In this document: piece by piece, positions 47,322 through 59,646 of the stretch
Layout of the letters: every line of letters starts with the position of its first letter
Position numbering within the stretch: position 1 is the first letter of the stretch
NCBI RefSeq assembly: GCF_042453785.1
Contig: NC_091675.1
Coordinates: 4,166,501-4,230,500 of the forward strand
Reading direction: 5' to 3'
Origin: Malus domestica
Lineage: Eukaryota; Streptophyta; Magnoliopsida; Rosales; Rosaceae
Length of the DNA: 64,000 nt
Program-made: the position numbers and the translations under genes
The notes under the pieces: model-generated
What the model saw: only the letters and a program-made list of their open reading frames with translations
What the model was told of the DNA's origin: nothing
The model's database searches: none

Positions 47322-48937
47322 GGGTAAATTACATAGTAGCCCCTCAAGTTTGAGGTCTATTACAACCTCATACAACATATTTAAAACATTTCATTTTCAT
47401 ACCTCATGTACTATTTTTTTTCAAAATAATACCTCCGTTATATTTTTCATCCATTGATCTGTTAAGCGTTGATGTGGCTCCCACATTTGTGCCACGTGAC
47501 AAAAAAAAATTATTTTTTAAAACCTGAATCTTCTAAATAAATATAAAAATAAAAAATAAAAAAATAAAAAACCAAAAACAAAAGTTGAAACACACCTCCT
47601 TGCAATCCCCAATTCGTCTTCCCTCCCTCCCTCCCCCACCCAACCAGCAACCTAGAAGAAGAAGAAAAGAAAATAAAAAAACCATCTTCATCTTCCCCGG
47701 CTCCCCTTTCTTTCCCCTCCAGTCTTCCCCAAACCCACCGCACCCAACCTCCACGTCCTCCTCCGCACCCACCCTCTTCCCTCCTCTACACACCCCACTC
47801 TTTAAATCCACACTCATTGGGGAATACATGATATGGGTTGCAAGGAAAGGGAGATGGTTTTTTTTTTTCTTTTTTCTTTTCTAGGTTGTAGGTAGTGGGT
47901 GCGGAGGAGGAGGTGGAGGATGGGTGCACGGTGGGTTTGGGGAAGACGGGAGGGAGAAGAAATGTGTGGGTTGCAGGAAGGGGGGTCGGGGAAAATGAAG
48001 ATGGGTTTTTTTTTTCTTTTTTCTGGGTTGCAGGTTGGGCTCGAGTGGGGGGGGGGGGGGTGGGAAGATGGGTGTGCGAAGGAGGATGTGGAGGATGGGT
48101 GAGAGTGGTTTTGGATTTGGGTTGCAGGGAGGGACAATGGATGGGGAAAATGATGAAGGGGATGAGGTTTCGGCGGACAGCCGGGGCGGTGGAGGGTGGG
48201 GTGATGGGATCTGGGTTTTCTAATTCTTTTTTTCTGGGTTGTAGGTTGGGCTCGGGTGGGGGGGGGGAGATGAGGAGGAGGTGGAGGATGGGTGCACGGT
48301 GGGTTTGGGGAAGACGGGAGGGAGAAGAAATGTGTGGGTTGTAGGAAGAGGGGTCGGGGAAAATGAAGATGGGTTCTTTTTTTCTTTTTTCTGAGTTGCA
48401 GGTTGGGCTCAAGTGGGGGGATGGGAAGATGGGTGTGCGAATGAGGATGTGGAGGATGGGTGGGAGTGGTTTTGGATTTGGGTTGCAGGGAGGGACAATG
48501 GATGGAGAAGATGATGAAGGGGATGGGGTTTCGGCGGGCGGTCGTGGGGTGGAGGGTGGGGTGATGGGATCTAGGTTTTCTAATTCTTTTTTTCTGGGTT
48601 GCAAGTTGGGCTCGGGAGATGGGAAGATTGGTGCGCGGAGGAGGTGGAGGATGGGTGCAGAGGAGGATGTGGAGGATGGGTGGGAATGGTTTTGGATTTG
48701 GATTGTAGGGAGGGATGACGGATGGGGAAGATGATGAAGGGGATGGGGTTTCAGCGGGCGGGTGGCCGGGGGGTGGGGGGGCCACGTCAGCGCTTAACGG
48801 ATCAATGGATGAAAAATGTAACGGAGGTATTATTTTGAAATAAAATAGTACGTGAGGTATGAAAATGAAATGTTTTAAAGATGTTGTATGAGGTTGTAAT
48901 AAACCTCAAACCTAATGGGCTACTATGTAATTTACCC
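47322..48937. mobile_element. Non-autonomous Mutator-like element (MULE/MITE)
   Basis: Terminal inverted repeats of about 155 bp (47322-47478 and 48782-48937) start GGGTAAATTACATAGTAGCC and end GGCTACTATGTAATTTACCC. A perfect 9-bp target duplication AATTATTTA (47313-47321 and 48938-48946) flanks it; nine bases is the Mutator hallmark. Inner TIR phrases such as ACCTCCGTTATATTTTTCAT and ATGAAAAATGTAACGGAGGT also match in inversion. The interior has no transposase but consists of G-rich tandem repeats (listed separately). Confidence 0.88.
47863..48780. repeat. G-rich ~360-bp tandem repeats inside the MULE
   Basis: About two and a half copies of a unit of roughly 360 bp. Copies start near 47863, 48227 and 48587, each with TTTTTTCT..GGGTTGCAGGTTGG, GAGGAGGTGGAGGATGGG and GGTTTGGGGAAGACGGGAGG. 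The plus strand is strongly G-rich with runs up to ten G; the minus strand is therefore Pro/His/Ser-rich in translation and open over about 300 codons in more than one frame. Confidence 0.8.
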
Positions 48938-50636
48938 AATTATTTATGTCATTTTTTGTCAATGTAAATTTTTAAATCCATGCATATTTAAAGGTGTAAA
49001 ACGTCGTCGTATGGAAGTGGGCAAAAGCCGCAAACATGCATGCAAAAATTGCAAAGGGACATGAAAGATCAGATTCATACACTACACCACAAACCCTCGT
49101 TAATATCATGTATCGAAGGATTCAATGACAGAGAGAAAAAAGAAATTGTATAGTATTGAAACACAATCCCGTGTAGTATAGATAAATGACAGGCTTATAT
49201 GATGTTATTAGCACTCTAACTATATAAAAACACAAGGGCAAAATTTGTATAGACTGCATAGACGAGTGCATAATGACATTTTTGAATGTCAATAACAACT
49301 TCCTCTACTTATTTTCTGTTTGAACAAAGAAAATAAACTTATAATTTTGATAAAAGTCAGAATTTATATAGTTAAGCATCAATTCTTTGTTTGGATTCAT
49401 ACATCCATGAGTGGCCATCATTGCCACTCAACCACCGTTGCTGCCGCCACCACCATCACCCGGCATCATCATCACCACCGCCACCTCCACCACCATAACA
49501 AATCATATTATGTTGCAATGTTTAAATATCAGAAGATTCCCCTACTTAATAGAACAAAACATAAATGATGGGGGACCATCTACCATCAATCCATCAATCC
49601 ATCATCATATGACTATATACAGGAAAAACAAGAACTTATACATATTGTTTTGATGTGGACTTTCAAATATTTTACTAATTCAGATTTTAACTTTTAGACA
49701 GACAACAAAGTTGGCAATGGCATTTATAAGATTATCTTTTTTTCCTTTGACTTGAGATCACTCTGTCTGTCATAAACAAGAATTTGAAAGGGATATATGT
49801 CCAATCTTAACTCACTGATTCCTGCTTGATGTTGGTGTTTTTGTTCTTAATCATATCTGATTAATTGCAAGATTCTTCACTTGATTTATATCTTAAACAA
49901 GAAATGGAGAACAAGGTTGCCTTTGCTTACTTCCATAAGCATTTGCTCAAGTGTGAAAACGATAAGAAAAACTCTCACGTCACGTGGATATGTTACCTCT
50001 CTCTTTTTCTTATTCATCAAAGTCATCATTCGAAGGATGAACGATGAGCGAGAAATATCAAAATGGGACATATCTCTTAGATAGGTAATTACTATTTGGG
50101 ATACATGGGATGTATGCATATTTTTGGTTGTGTTCTAAAATTTATTTGGGGAAGGGATATTCATCCACAGATAATGCCAACAAGAAGCAGATAACTTACA
50201 TTCATTAAGTTGCAATTTTTAGAGTTCAATGTGAAAACATGAGAGAGACAGATAGAAAACAAAATTTGAAGCCCAAGTTTTCTAAACCTCTCTTTTATTG
50301 GAATATAAACACTAATTAAGAAACTTAAACACCAGATTAAAGCCTGTCAAACAAACCCTAATTACGGCATCTCACATGGATGTAGAATATGCAATGTTTT
50401 GGTAGTTTATAGCATGTGAATTAATTAATTAATCTCATATTTTAAGGTGATGACTAACAAACTACAATGGTTTATTAAATTATGCTTTTCGAAAACAATG
50501 ATGATTAACTAAGTTTAATGAAGTTAATAACTGAAGTGGTTGAGGCTTAAATAATGGATTAGCCTTAACACATGAAAAAGTCTTCATACGCAATTGTTTT
50601 ATTTAATTATGTCCTCTCGATAATCACTACGGAGTG

Positions 50637-50790
50637 GCCCAGTTGTAGGGTGAATTCTAAACCCGTATTTCATACGGGTGAGTTTAAGTTTGATTCCTGG
50701 CGCATGTGAACTACATGATAATGGTCAGAGAACTCTGTAATGTTTCTGTGAGTCTTCTCAACTCTCTAAAAAGTAAATTATCATAGCTTC
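50637..50790 (+). mobile_element. Possible tRNA-derived SINE
   Basis: GAGTGGCCCAGTTGTAGGGT resembles a tRNA A box. AAACCCGTATTTCATACGGG forms an anticodon-arm-like stem, and TAAGTTTGATTCCTGGCG resembles a B box 45 bases on. It is not a proper tRNA because no acceptor stem pairs. The downstream body is unique. Confidence 0.4.
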
Positions 50791-51688
50791 GTCACCTATT
50801 AATTTTTTTTAATATTATGTACTCTGGATTCTTGAATAGTCAGACTTCATAGTACTTGGCCGTACAATTAACAATTTGATCCAATTTAAGTTAATATTTT
50901 GATTTGAACTACAGCTTTCAAACAGTGACATCGGACCTTCGGCAGCGCACCGCAATCTGCATGACTAATTAAAAGCTTATAATATGATGTTAATGTATGT
51001 GAATCTGACAAATATGATGCTGCAAACTTTCAATGTGTTCATATCGCTGACCGAGCCAGAGATTATAACATACAACCGTGTTTTATCTTCAGCTTTTCTT
51101 GATATTTTTTGCCATCAGGTCAAGATAGGAAGAGAGAGATGTCTTCGAAGATGGTAAAAAATATCTCGTTTTCATGATATCCTCAACTTTCAAAAGGTTA
51201 CAAGACTGACGAAGTTCGGACTAGATTGGTTGTTTCTTAAGCTTAGTTTTCGCTTTGTCTCCTTATAACTGAAAGTGAAATATTCGAGAATCAGAAGAAT
51301 TATTATTTTTTCTTGAAATATTTCTTTTTTTTTTGTTAAATAATTCATTGACCATATATAACCTTTGATTTTTACCACTTCATATCCCAAACTTGCAAAC
51401 GTGATGTATGTTATGACTGTAAAAATCAATACAGCTAGGGCAGAATATCTTTATGGTTGTTGTGTCGAGAGAGGGACATGAACTTTGAATTGGCCAGACT
51501 CCCGCACAACTCATGAGATGACCTCTGACCTACAAAGGAAACGGGCAAACATGATGAGGCCGTCATGTTCAGAAATTTCTCACAACCCAACAATGGCAAA
51601 TTTGAGAAAGTTGAAACCTTCACACACATAGCACAATCACGCAGAATTCCAATTCACGTGATGGGAGAGATATAGAGGTGTACAACCA

Positions 51689-51945
51689 CTTGATGTGACA
51701 AATAGAGAGAATGGAAGATCAATGCATGCTCATAAACTAGTCATCGACTTTATTTTGGTTTACATAATATGTTCTCATCCATGAACAGAACAAACACAGG
51801 ATTTCAATCACATTACACAAGAAATACAAAGACGATCACATGAAGTGACAAATAGGGAGAATGGTGAAGATCAATGCATATTGTTCATAAACTAGCCATT
51901 TACTTAAATCTGATTTACATAATATGTTCCCATCTATCAACAGCA
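51689..51945. repeat. Direct duplication at the MYB 3' flank
   Basis: Two copies (about 51689-51790 and 51838-51945) share GTGACAAATAGAGAGAATGG, AGATCAATGCAT, CATAAACTAG.CAT and TTTACATAATATGTTC.CATC. They are diverged by roughly one base in ten to fifteen by eye. Confidence 0.7.
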
Positions 51946-52083
51946 CCAGAGTTCCAAACAACACTGAAAACTAGAGCAAGTGAAAAAAAATTAAAATCAA
52001 AGATAGAAATTAAAGCATTTCTAGCTAACTAATTTGTGATTTTTCTTCCCCCCATTTCCTTTACCAATTCAAACCCTTTTGAT

Positions 52084-53204
52084 TCAGTAGTTGTAAATTT
52101 CAGCTTGAAACAATTCACCCAAATCCGTGCAGCCTGATGGGACAGCTTCACTGGTTGTTTTCTCAAAACACATGCCATAGTAATTGACATTATTATCATA
52201 AGCCAAACCATATCCATAATCCATACAAAACCAAGAATCCTGATCAAGATAACCGTTCCCAGCAATCGAAGACGAATCCGAAACGCTTGATCCTTCCTGA
52301 GACAATGAAACAGTGGTGCTGAAACTCCTCCTTGAACTTGCACCGAAATTTGAAAAACCCAAGAACTTGGGGCTGTATAACTGATCAGGGTTTAAGCTCA
52401 GGGTCTGGTTGTAGGCATTGAGTCCAGAGTTCACATCGGATAGCGTCTGCAATGTGGCTGGTTGGAAAGTTGAGAAGGCAGGGTCTTGGGGTTCCTCAGT
52501 TTTTCGGATTCCAGAAAAAATGGCATTGTTTGTAATCGTGGGCTCTCTCTCTTTGCTACTGATATTCTTTACCTTTCCTCCCAAAACCATAAGTTTCTTC
52601 TTTAATTTGGTATTCCAATAGTTCTTCACATCGTTGTCTGTTCTTCCAGGCATGTGAGAAGCAATGACTGACCATCTAAAAAATTGGGGGAAATTTAAAA
52701 AATGCAAATAAATTAGAAAACTGATCAAATTAAATGTTGCGGATTATAAATTAAGAAATTGAAAAAAAAAAAAAAAAACCATTTAAATTTGTTTACTTGC
52801 CGGCTTCCCATCTGGTTGTAGAGGCTGCAGATAATGCTGTCTTCCTCTTCAGTGAAGCTTCCATGTTTGATGTCTGGCCTCAGATAGTTCAGCCACCGCA
52901 GACGGCAGCTCTTCCCGCACCGCCTCAGACCTACAAAGTGTAGAAAAATTAATAAAGTTGAGAACTGTTGCAGAGATTGGCAAAGAAAATAAAACCCTTT
53001 TCTCATTTCTCCTAGAACTTTCATTCTTTTGAGCCCAAAAGATGGAATTTAGAGAGACAGAGAGAGACCAGCTTTTTTGGGGAGAAGAATCCAGTTGCCG
53101 CCGGTGCCATGAGACTCGAGGTAGGACTTGAGAGCTGCGTCTTCTTCCGGAGACCACGGGCCTCTCTTCACGTTGTCTTTGTCACAGCATGGAGTGCGTC
53201 CCAT
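52084..53204 (-). CDS. R2R3-MYB transcription factor, subgroup 14-like
   Basis: Three exons, 53204-53069, 52930-52801 and 52675-52084, encode 285 residues. R2 (about 14-63) has tryptophans W17, W38, W58 and the helix [21 protein letters not shown]3 has F71, W90, W109 and [20 protein letters not shown]. Intron positions (after KKA-G and within GS-R) are the standard ones for R2R3-MYBs. The R3 lacks the bHLH-binding [DE]Lx2[RK]x3L motif. The MGRTPCCDK start and [20 protein letters not shown] resemble the MYB36/37/38/68/84/87 (RAX/Blind-like) group, which controls axillary meristems, roots and Casparian strips; the exact member is unclear. The tail is Ser/Asn/Tyr-rich and ends [12 protein letters not shown]. 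Intron 2 uses a GC donor. A TATA box lies about 115 bp upstream. Confidence 0.92.
52799..52801 (-). other. GC-type splice donor of MYB intron 2
   Basis: On the minus strand exon 2 ends GGAAGCCG and the intron begins GCAAGT. Only this junction joins in frame to the next exon (A-TGG-TCA, giving GS-R-WSV). The nearby GT (CAA/GTAAAC) would break the R3 repeat. Confidence 0.8.
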
Positions 53205-53317
53205 GGTTGCTTACTCTGTGCCCTCACTCACTCCCTAAGGACCAACCAGAAAGGTCAGAGACGACAAGGAAAAAATTCAGACGCGCAAAATGCAAAGGGT
53301 TTTGGGGGAGGAAGGAC

Positions 53318-53325
53318 TTTATAAA
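53318..53325 (-). promoter_or_regulatory. TATA box of the MYB gene
   Basis: TTTATAAA (self-complementary) within the minus-strand CCATTTTATAAAGTCC, about 115 bp upstream of the MYB start codon. Confidence 0.5.
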
Positions 53326-55280
53326 ATGGTGGCACCTTGAAATAAATAAATAATAAATAAAACGCTTGACCATTGTACGGATGCCCTTGTTGTTCAATTT
53401 CACTTGTAATATTTTGTGTGTGATACTTGTTTCTTGCTTAACAAGATAGATGCCCTGTCAAATGCATGTGTATTTGACTTTGTATTATTTGGTTCTTTTA
53501 ATCATGGAGATGAATTAATATTAAAACAGTTGACGTTCATATTACGATTTAGTATTATTTTTCTCTATTTATAGAAGTGAGAGACTTATATTTGATTTTT
53601 TTGATAATAGAGTTCGTTTTCATTCCCCATAAATTAGAACATTGTTTTATCGTTCAAAGTATAATATGCTTATTAGTTATTAGTCTTACACCTAATAACA
53701 CAGTGGTTGCAAATGTCCTTTAATTTGGTTGGTCGAATTGTACTAGTTTGATTCTATTTAATAGGTGCATGTGTTCTAAGCTAGCGTCACAAAATATGGA
53801 CTTCGTCACAAGAGAGGCAAAAGTGGAACACAACCCTACTCTCTGATTTTCTCCACTGACAAGTGATTAGTGGTAAAAAGAACATTGCTTATCAACATGC
53901 TTTGCGATCAAATGGCAAGAAAATCGTGGCTAATTACATACATATGTATGGGATGGATTTGTGACATTACTTTTTTTACACATGTTTTGTGGGACCTATT
54001 TCATAAAATATTTTAACGATCTGAAACGTCTATCTTTTAGGTCTTCCCTCAAAAGATCATGTATACAAAAAAACACCCAAATCTGAAACCATGTGATTGT
54101 TGAATTAAGAGTTGAGGGTTTTTTTTATTTTTTTTATTTTTTTATAACCATCCTATATGTATATGTAGTTGCTTGTTGATTCTTTACACATTCATTTTTT
54201 TTATTATTGTCGAGGTGACATCATTTTATCGTAAAAACATCATAATCTAAACTGTTTATTCTCCTTATCATAATCTAAATACCATTTAAAAAAAAATTTA
54301 TTTGATTTGAAAATCGCTTGGTTATCCATATAAATCAAATCAAGTGAAGTTTTCAAAGTGGGTTTGTGCTATTTTAGTAAAATTACTTTGTGCTATTTTA
54401 GTAAAATTTAATTTTACTATTCATGGCTTTGGACCAACTTACATTTAAAAATTTTAACCATTACAATAAGGTAGCAAAAAGGGGTAAAACTTGAGGGCGG
54501 TGACTGCTTTTTGCTCTCTCCTTTTGACTTTGTATTTTGTTGTTTTCTCTGTTTTCAGTCTTCAGATTCCTTGTCACGGACTCACGTTTACGTTTCTCCG
54601 TCGGTAATCTTCTACAAAATGTTACATCAACAGTATCATTTTAACACAATCCACGGCGAGTGTTTTGGTACACGGACGGTTATAATTATGTTTCTGTGTG
54701 TATTTGTCTTTTCTTTCTAATATGGAGTCTCTTCCTACTCTGCATGCTCGAATAACTTTGAAGTTGGTATATACTAAATTAAGTATAAAAAAAGCAAACT
54801 CTGATCTTATGAACCAAATCAATAACTCGTGATGTCTAGTTCAATCAAGACTAGTGATAAGCGATTGTTCTACATAAATAAATGAACTACACAAGTACCG
54901 TGAGAGCTAGCCCTTTCGAACTTTGGGCCGCTGCTATTGCAGTTCTTCCGCCATGCCAACGCCCGCGGACCCCCGGGATAGAAGGAATTGAAATCTTACT
55001 GATTGTAGCTTTGTTCTGACGTCCGAGAAAAATACGAGACGAAAGGCTTGAATGGTAGGATTTCTCCATCACTCCACGATAAAGGAACAATCTTGCTCTT
55101 GGTCTGTGAAGTTATTTGATAACCTCACAACCCAATTACCTTTTGGGCCCAGGATATGCAGAACCAATGTGATCTAAGTGCGATCCACTTGGGCTGGGCT
55201 GGTATGGGCTATAAATGTGTATGTTAGCCCAGTGAATAAGGCATTTGATATACGTGTCGTGTGTACTGCGACGATTATTT

Positions 55281-55430
55281 AAGGAGTGTCACATCCACAT
55301 ATCACTTGTTATTTCTCACATGCTTTTATAATTTTCAACCGTCGGATCGGATGAATTGAAGAAGATCAATGGACAAAAATTAATAAGAAAATTGTGAGAA
55401 CTAAAAAAAAAGTATATGGATATCATACTC
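55281..55430. mobile_element. MITE family 2 copy
   Basis: GGAGTGTCACATCCACATAT / ATATGGATATCATACTC inverted ends, with the central CAACCGTCGGATCGGATGAA shared with the ELF3-intron copy; diverged. Confidence 0.6.
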
Positions 55431-57103
55431 TTTTTTTTAAGTCAGAAATTTCCAAGAGTAGAAAAAAGATTCTTTAATGTACGAACTGCGAATCTGAATG
55501 AATATGGAATCCAATGTAAAACAAGGAATTTGGCTGTCCCAAACAATCATAAGAATGTTGATTTTTATGTAGCGAATTTTTGTGTCGAATTAATGGTTCA
55601 TGTAATAAATTATCAAATTTAAATTCACCGTATCAACCCGCCTTAAGAAAATAATTTGATTCAAATTGTCCCCACACGAGAAAAAACATGAATTGTCATA
55701 TATAATTTATTGACCACTTAGCATTACGATCTTGTGGTTTAAGTTTGGTTTTCATCGATAAAAAAATTGAACTAACTATCATAGCTAGTTCATAATATAA
55801 CTTAGCCTAATCCTCTGCCACTTAATGTAAACATATCGTGAATTTCACCATAAATATATCACGAGTCAATAATCGAAAATCATACACAATGTACACAATA
55901 GTTAGATATATGGTGTGCCAACATTAACTATACGCACCTTCATACGCATCATAATTTATGGAGTTTGCATAATTGCGTTAATACCAAGAAGAACTAAAGG
56001 GATTTTAAAAAGTGGAGTAATGTAAAATCAAGAAAATATTAATGCCGAAATTTTGAACCTAAGTTACACCTCCTATGCTTTCTTACTTCTTCTTTTTTTA
56101 AGGACCAACTGTTAGTTTTGTTACGGCATTCTACTTTTTTGGGGGTCGAAAAAACTCATGAAGGCATTTCAACCTCTCTCTGCTCACCATTATGTGATTC
56201 ACCAGTGTTAGGAATCAAACTAAGGACGTGTTATGTGGAATATGGATCTGAAATTCGTCATCATTTACCCGAACCATAGTAATTCCATTAAAATGATGAT
56301 TACATTATTTTTCTAATTACTACTTCCATTAACTTAAATATATTTTTAATGACTTCGAAATCAAACTTAAGAGCTAATCATTACATATTTGTTTTGCATT
56401 ACACGACATTTTATATAAGATAAAACAGATATGGATATCCATATATATATATGTGGATAAGATCCTAACTTGTCCCCATCATTTTATGCAACCACTACAT
56501 TTTCAATCCAAATAATTAAAAAATATTAATGTATTTCCTTCTTGTAAGCAATTTAACACCCAACAAACAGATGGGTCAAAGGGGAAATTAGCTCCAAAGA
56601 TTAGCATACAATTCTCTCAATCTAAGCACGATTGCGACAATGTATGAGACATTGAGAGGGACTCGGGGTCCCAAGCAACGTTTACTTAATCGGGGATGCT
56701 TATTAGAAAACACGATTGTTTTTAAGTATTTTTTCATCACACTATTTTTTAAAGATGTTTTTATAATCTACAAACATTTTCGAGTTCCTATGACAAATGT
56801 TGAGAGAAGCATTTTTAGTTATTTTAAAGCCTTAATGTTGTAAACACATTTTTATACGAGGGGTATGAGGTCGGACGAAGAAGTGATCGTATACCTCTTT
56901 TACGTGTTAATCCTTTTAAATATGAGATAGGCGTTAGCTTATGTCATTGTTGTTGAATTGCTTATGCATATTTAAGGTCAATTTCAAATTGTTTATGGAG
57001 AAAGTATTTATGCTTATAAACATTTTTGTTTAAAGTGAAGTGATTTTATTACCAACATGTTAATTAAACTCCTCTTAAACATTTGGAAGTGCTTTATACA
57101 TGA

Positions 57104-57255
57104 AGGGGTGTGTTATCCACACACTCATATTTACTTTTCACACAATTTTTGTTAATTTATGTCATTTTCTTTATTTTTTTTAATTTATTTGATCCGATAA
57201 TCGAAAATTAGATAGATACGTGAGAAGTTAAAAAAAGTAAGGATATCACATCCAT
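57104..57255. mobile_element. MITE family 2 copy
   Basis: GGGTGTGTTATCCACACACT / AAGGATATCACATCCATAC inverted ends; the centre TTTGATCCGATAATCGAAAA is the reverse of the family core. Confidence 0.55.
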
Positions 57256-59097
57256 ACATGGAAAAAGTATTGGATAAGCTTTTCTTTATGAAAGCTTTCC
57301 ATAAGCTACAAACACTTTTGACCTAAAAAAAACACTACAAACACTAATTTTTCGGTCAAACTTAGTCGAAAACATTTTCAACTATCAAAGTATTTAATTT
57401 TTCTATAATAGTATGGATTATTGGATATTACAGAAAGGACGGGACTTGATTTCTGAAGAATCAGGTCCAGCCGTGATAGGTGATCAACATAGAGTGCTGC
57501 TGATCCTTACAGAAGCATTGCACGTAGTCAAACAGAGTTGAAACACAAACTTGAAAGTGCTTTTGTGATGTCTAATGTTGGGAAGATTAAATTTTAAAAT
57601 TAAATTTACAAACTAAATGATGTATCACCAATAAAAATAAGCATGTTTATCAATGTTTAAATAATAAATCAATCATCAACTTTTATGTTCCTTAATTTTT
57701 AAAATTTTCTCTCTAAATTTAATTTCCTTAGCATTACATTTTGTGATTGGAGCTTTTGATGGTAGAGAGACCCACCAACTGAAACAGTTCTGAGGGGCAC
57801 GCCTCTACAGGATTCGTCCCCTCCCACCCAACTAAAAAAGTTCCCGTGGTTCGACGAAGAGGACAAAATAAACGAAACCCTAGGAAACACCGTCCACTTT
57901 GTCTCCCCTTTTCGTTTTTTTAATTAAATCACTCCTTCATTTACTAATCCTGCAGCTTGCAGCTTGCGATAGATTTTTCAATGTGATCGTCACACGAAGC
58001 AGTATATCACGTGTCGTTATATAAACAGTATGATATATATGTTAAAAAGTTAATAATTTAAAAAATAAAAAAATTTCATCACTTACATAAAAATATATGA
58101 TATACCATTCGTGTTCCCATTACAATTAAAAATTTCTCGCGGCCTGCAGCACTTACTCTTATTAAACTCAATAATTAATATCTACCTTATGGACTTAATG
58201 AGATTTATTAATCAGAAACAGTATTTGCGGATTTGATTGCAATATAAAATTATTATTTTATATTTTTACATGGATGTGCTTCTCTTATCCTTCCATTTTG
58301 ACCTTTGGTTGATTCTATAGATGGATAGAATCAAGACAATGTGTATTTTAACTATGAACAAAGCGAGTTCGAAACATTCTACAAATATCATCCATAAGCC
58401 ATAAGATTCAATTCGAGCTGGAGGCTTATCACACGCATGAACGTTAATATTCATATTTAAATCCCAGTTTGTTAACTGAATCGCCATATAAACGTCAATG
58501 AGTTTCAACTCGCGTCTTTTTAATTATCTCATCATTAGTCTGCAGCTTTGAAATGTGTTTCGAATCAAAATAAAGGCTAAAACTCCTTCTATAAGTCTTT
58601 CAAGGTGAGAGACGGGTCTCGCAATGAACTCTTTATAACTTTATAAAATATTATACTAAAATATAAAGTGTCGGATAATCCATCGAGAATCTTATTTTGG
58701 TAGAGTCTGGATTTCTCCCGGAAGAAATGTGCTACAAAAGCATTGAGTAACTTGAGTTACAGCCCGCAGACAATGATGGCTCCTTGACCATATCCCGTGT
58801 TCAAAAGTTCAAAACCTTCACATCAAAGATATTATATTTTTCCAGATAACGCCTGAAGATGGAAGAATAGTCAAACACAAGTGGGGCACCAAAACCGGAT
58901 GATAAGAAAGATTTTCCAAGTGGATAAGGACGGGCTTATCCACAGGCCACGTCACAAATCCAATCACGTTGTTGCCTGAAAAACAGATGATATAATTGTT
59001 TACTGACAAAGGTAGTGGTGCTGGATATAATTCTACTTTACACATCTTTAATCATTTTCTTAAATTTCAAACCACACAGTTTTTTTAACTATAAAAT

Positions 59098-59300
59098 AGG
59101 GGATTTGGATCCTCTCCTGAGCTTAAGGAGAGGATCCTCCTGACCAACACATGTGAACCGTTGGATGAAAATCTAACGGTTATAATTATTATAACTTTAA
59201 AAGAATCCCTGTTTGTAGCTGTTGGATTTTCATCCAACGGCCCACATGTGTTGGTCAGGAGGATCCTCTCCATAAGCTCAGGAGAGGATCCAAATACTAA
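59098..59300. mobile_element. Palindromic MITE with ~75-bp arms
   Basis: Left arm GGGGATTTGGATCCTCTCCT ... GAGGATCCTCCTGACCAACA CATGTG; right arm CACATGTG TTGGTCAGGAGGATCCTC ... AGGAGAGGATCCAAAT, near-perfect inverses. The centre contains CTAACGGTTATAATTATTAT, similar to family 1. It directly abuts the family-2 MITE at 59304. Confidence 0.75.
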
Positions 59301-59303
59301 AAT

Positions 59304-59454
59304 AGGAATGTGTTATCCATACATATTTTTTTACTTCTCACATATTCCTTATTAATTTATATTCCTTGATCTTTTACAATTAATCCGATCCGACAGCCGA
59401 AAAACTTAAAAAGATAAGAGAAGTAAAAATGAATGTATAGATATCACATCCTAT
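59304..59454. mobile_element. MITE family 2 copy
   Basis: GGAATGTGTTATCCATACAT / ATGTATAGATATCACATCC inverted ends, with TAATCCGATCCGACAGCCGA in the core, inverted relative to the ELF3-intron copy. Confidence 0.6.
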
Positions 59455-59573
59455 AAAATATTTTAAATGGACACTTTAACTACAATGCTTTGTTTGGTTC
59501 GCAAAAAGAAATTAATCAGGAATCGTCCTTTTTTTTAAATTTATTCTTGTTTAATTGGCAGAAGAAGAGAATA

Positions 59574-59646
59574 ACTAATTTCTTATTTTTTAAATTTATT
59601 TTCCTGCAGAACTAATTTCTTATTTTTTAAATTTATTTTCCTGCAG
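59574..59646. repeat. Two-copy tandem repeat
   Basis: Two adjacent, essentially identical units of about 38 bp, ACTAATTTCTTATTTTTTAA then ATTTATTTTCCTGCAG. Confidence 0.85.

Larger units (their letters stand above)
48947..52083. other. Spacer between the MULE and the MYB gene
   Basis: No gene is recognised. 49415-49500 is a CCACCGCCACC/ATC-rich low-complexity patch. A SINE-like segment lies at about 50637-50790 and a duplicated block at 51689-51945, both listed. The final few hundred bases are MYB 3' UTR. Confidence 0.55.

Noticed and set aside
47786-48785. Minus-strand open frames of about 270 and 320 codons rich in Pro, His and Ser
   Set aside because: They overlap in different frames over G-rich tandem repeats within a Mutator-type element. 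The translation repeats with the DNA unit and matches no family; they are open because C-rich codons contain few stops.
50637-50710. Possible tRNA gene
   Set aside because: A- and B-box-like motifs are present but the 5' and 3' ends do not pair as an acceptor stem and the T arm is poor. A SINE origin is more likely.
54887-55090. 67-codon minus-strand open frame in a GC-richer patch
   Set aside because: No recognisable motif, no splice-compatible neighbours and no promoter signal. It could not be assigned, so no gene is called.
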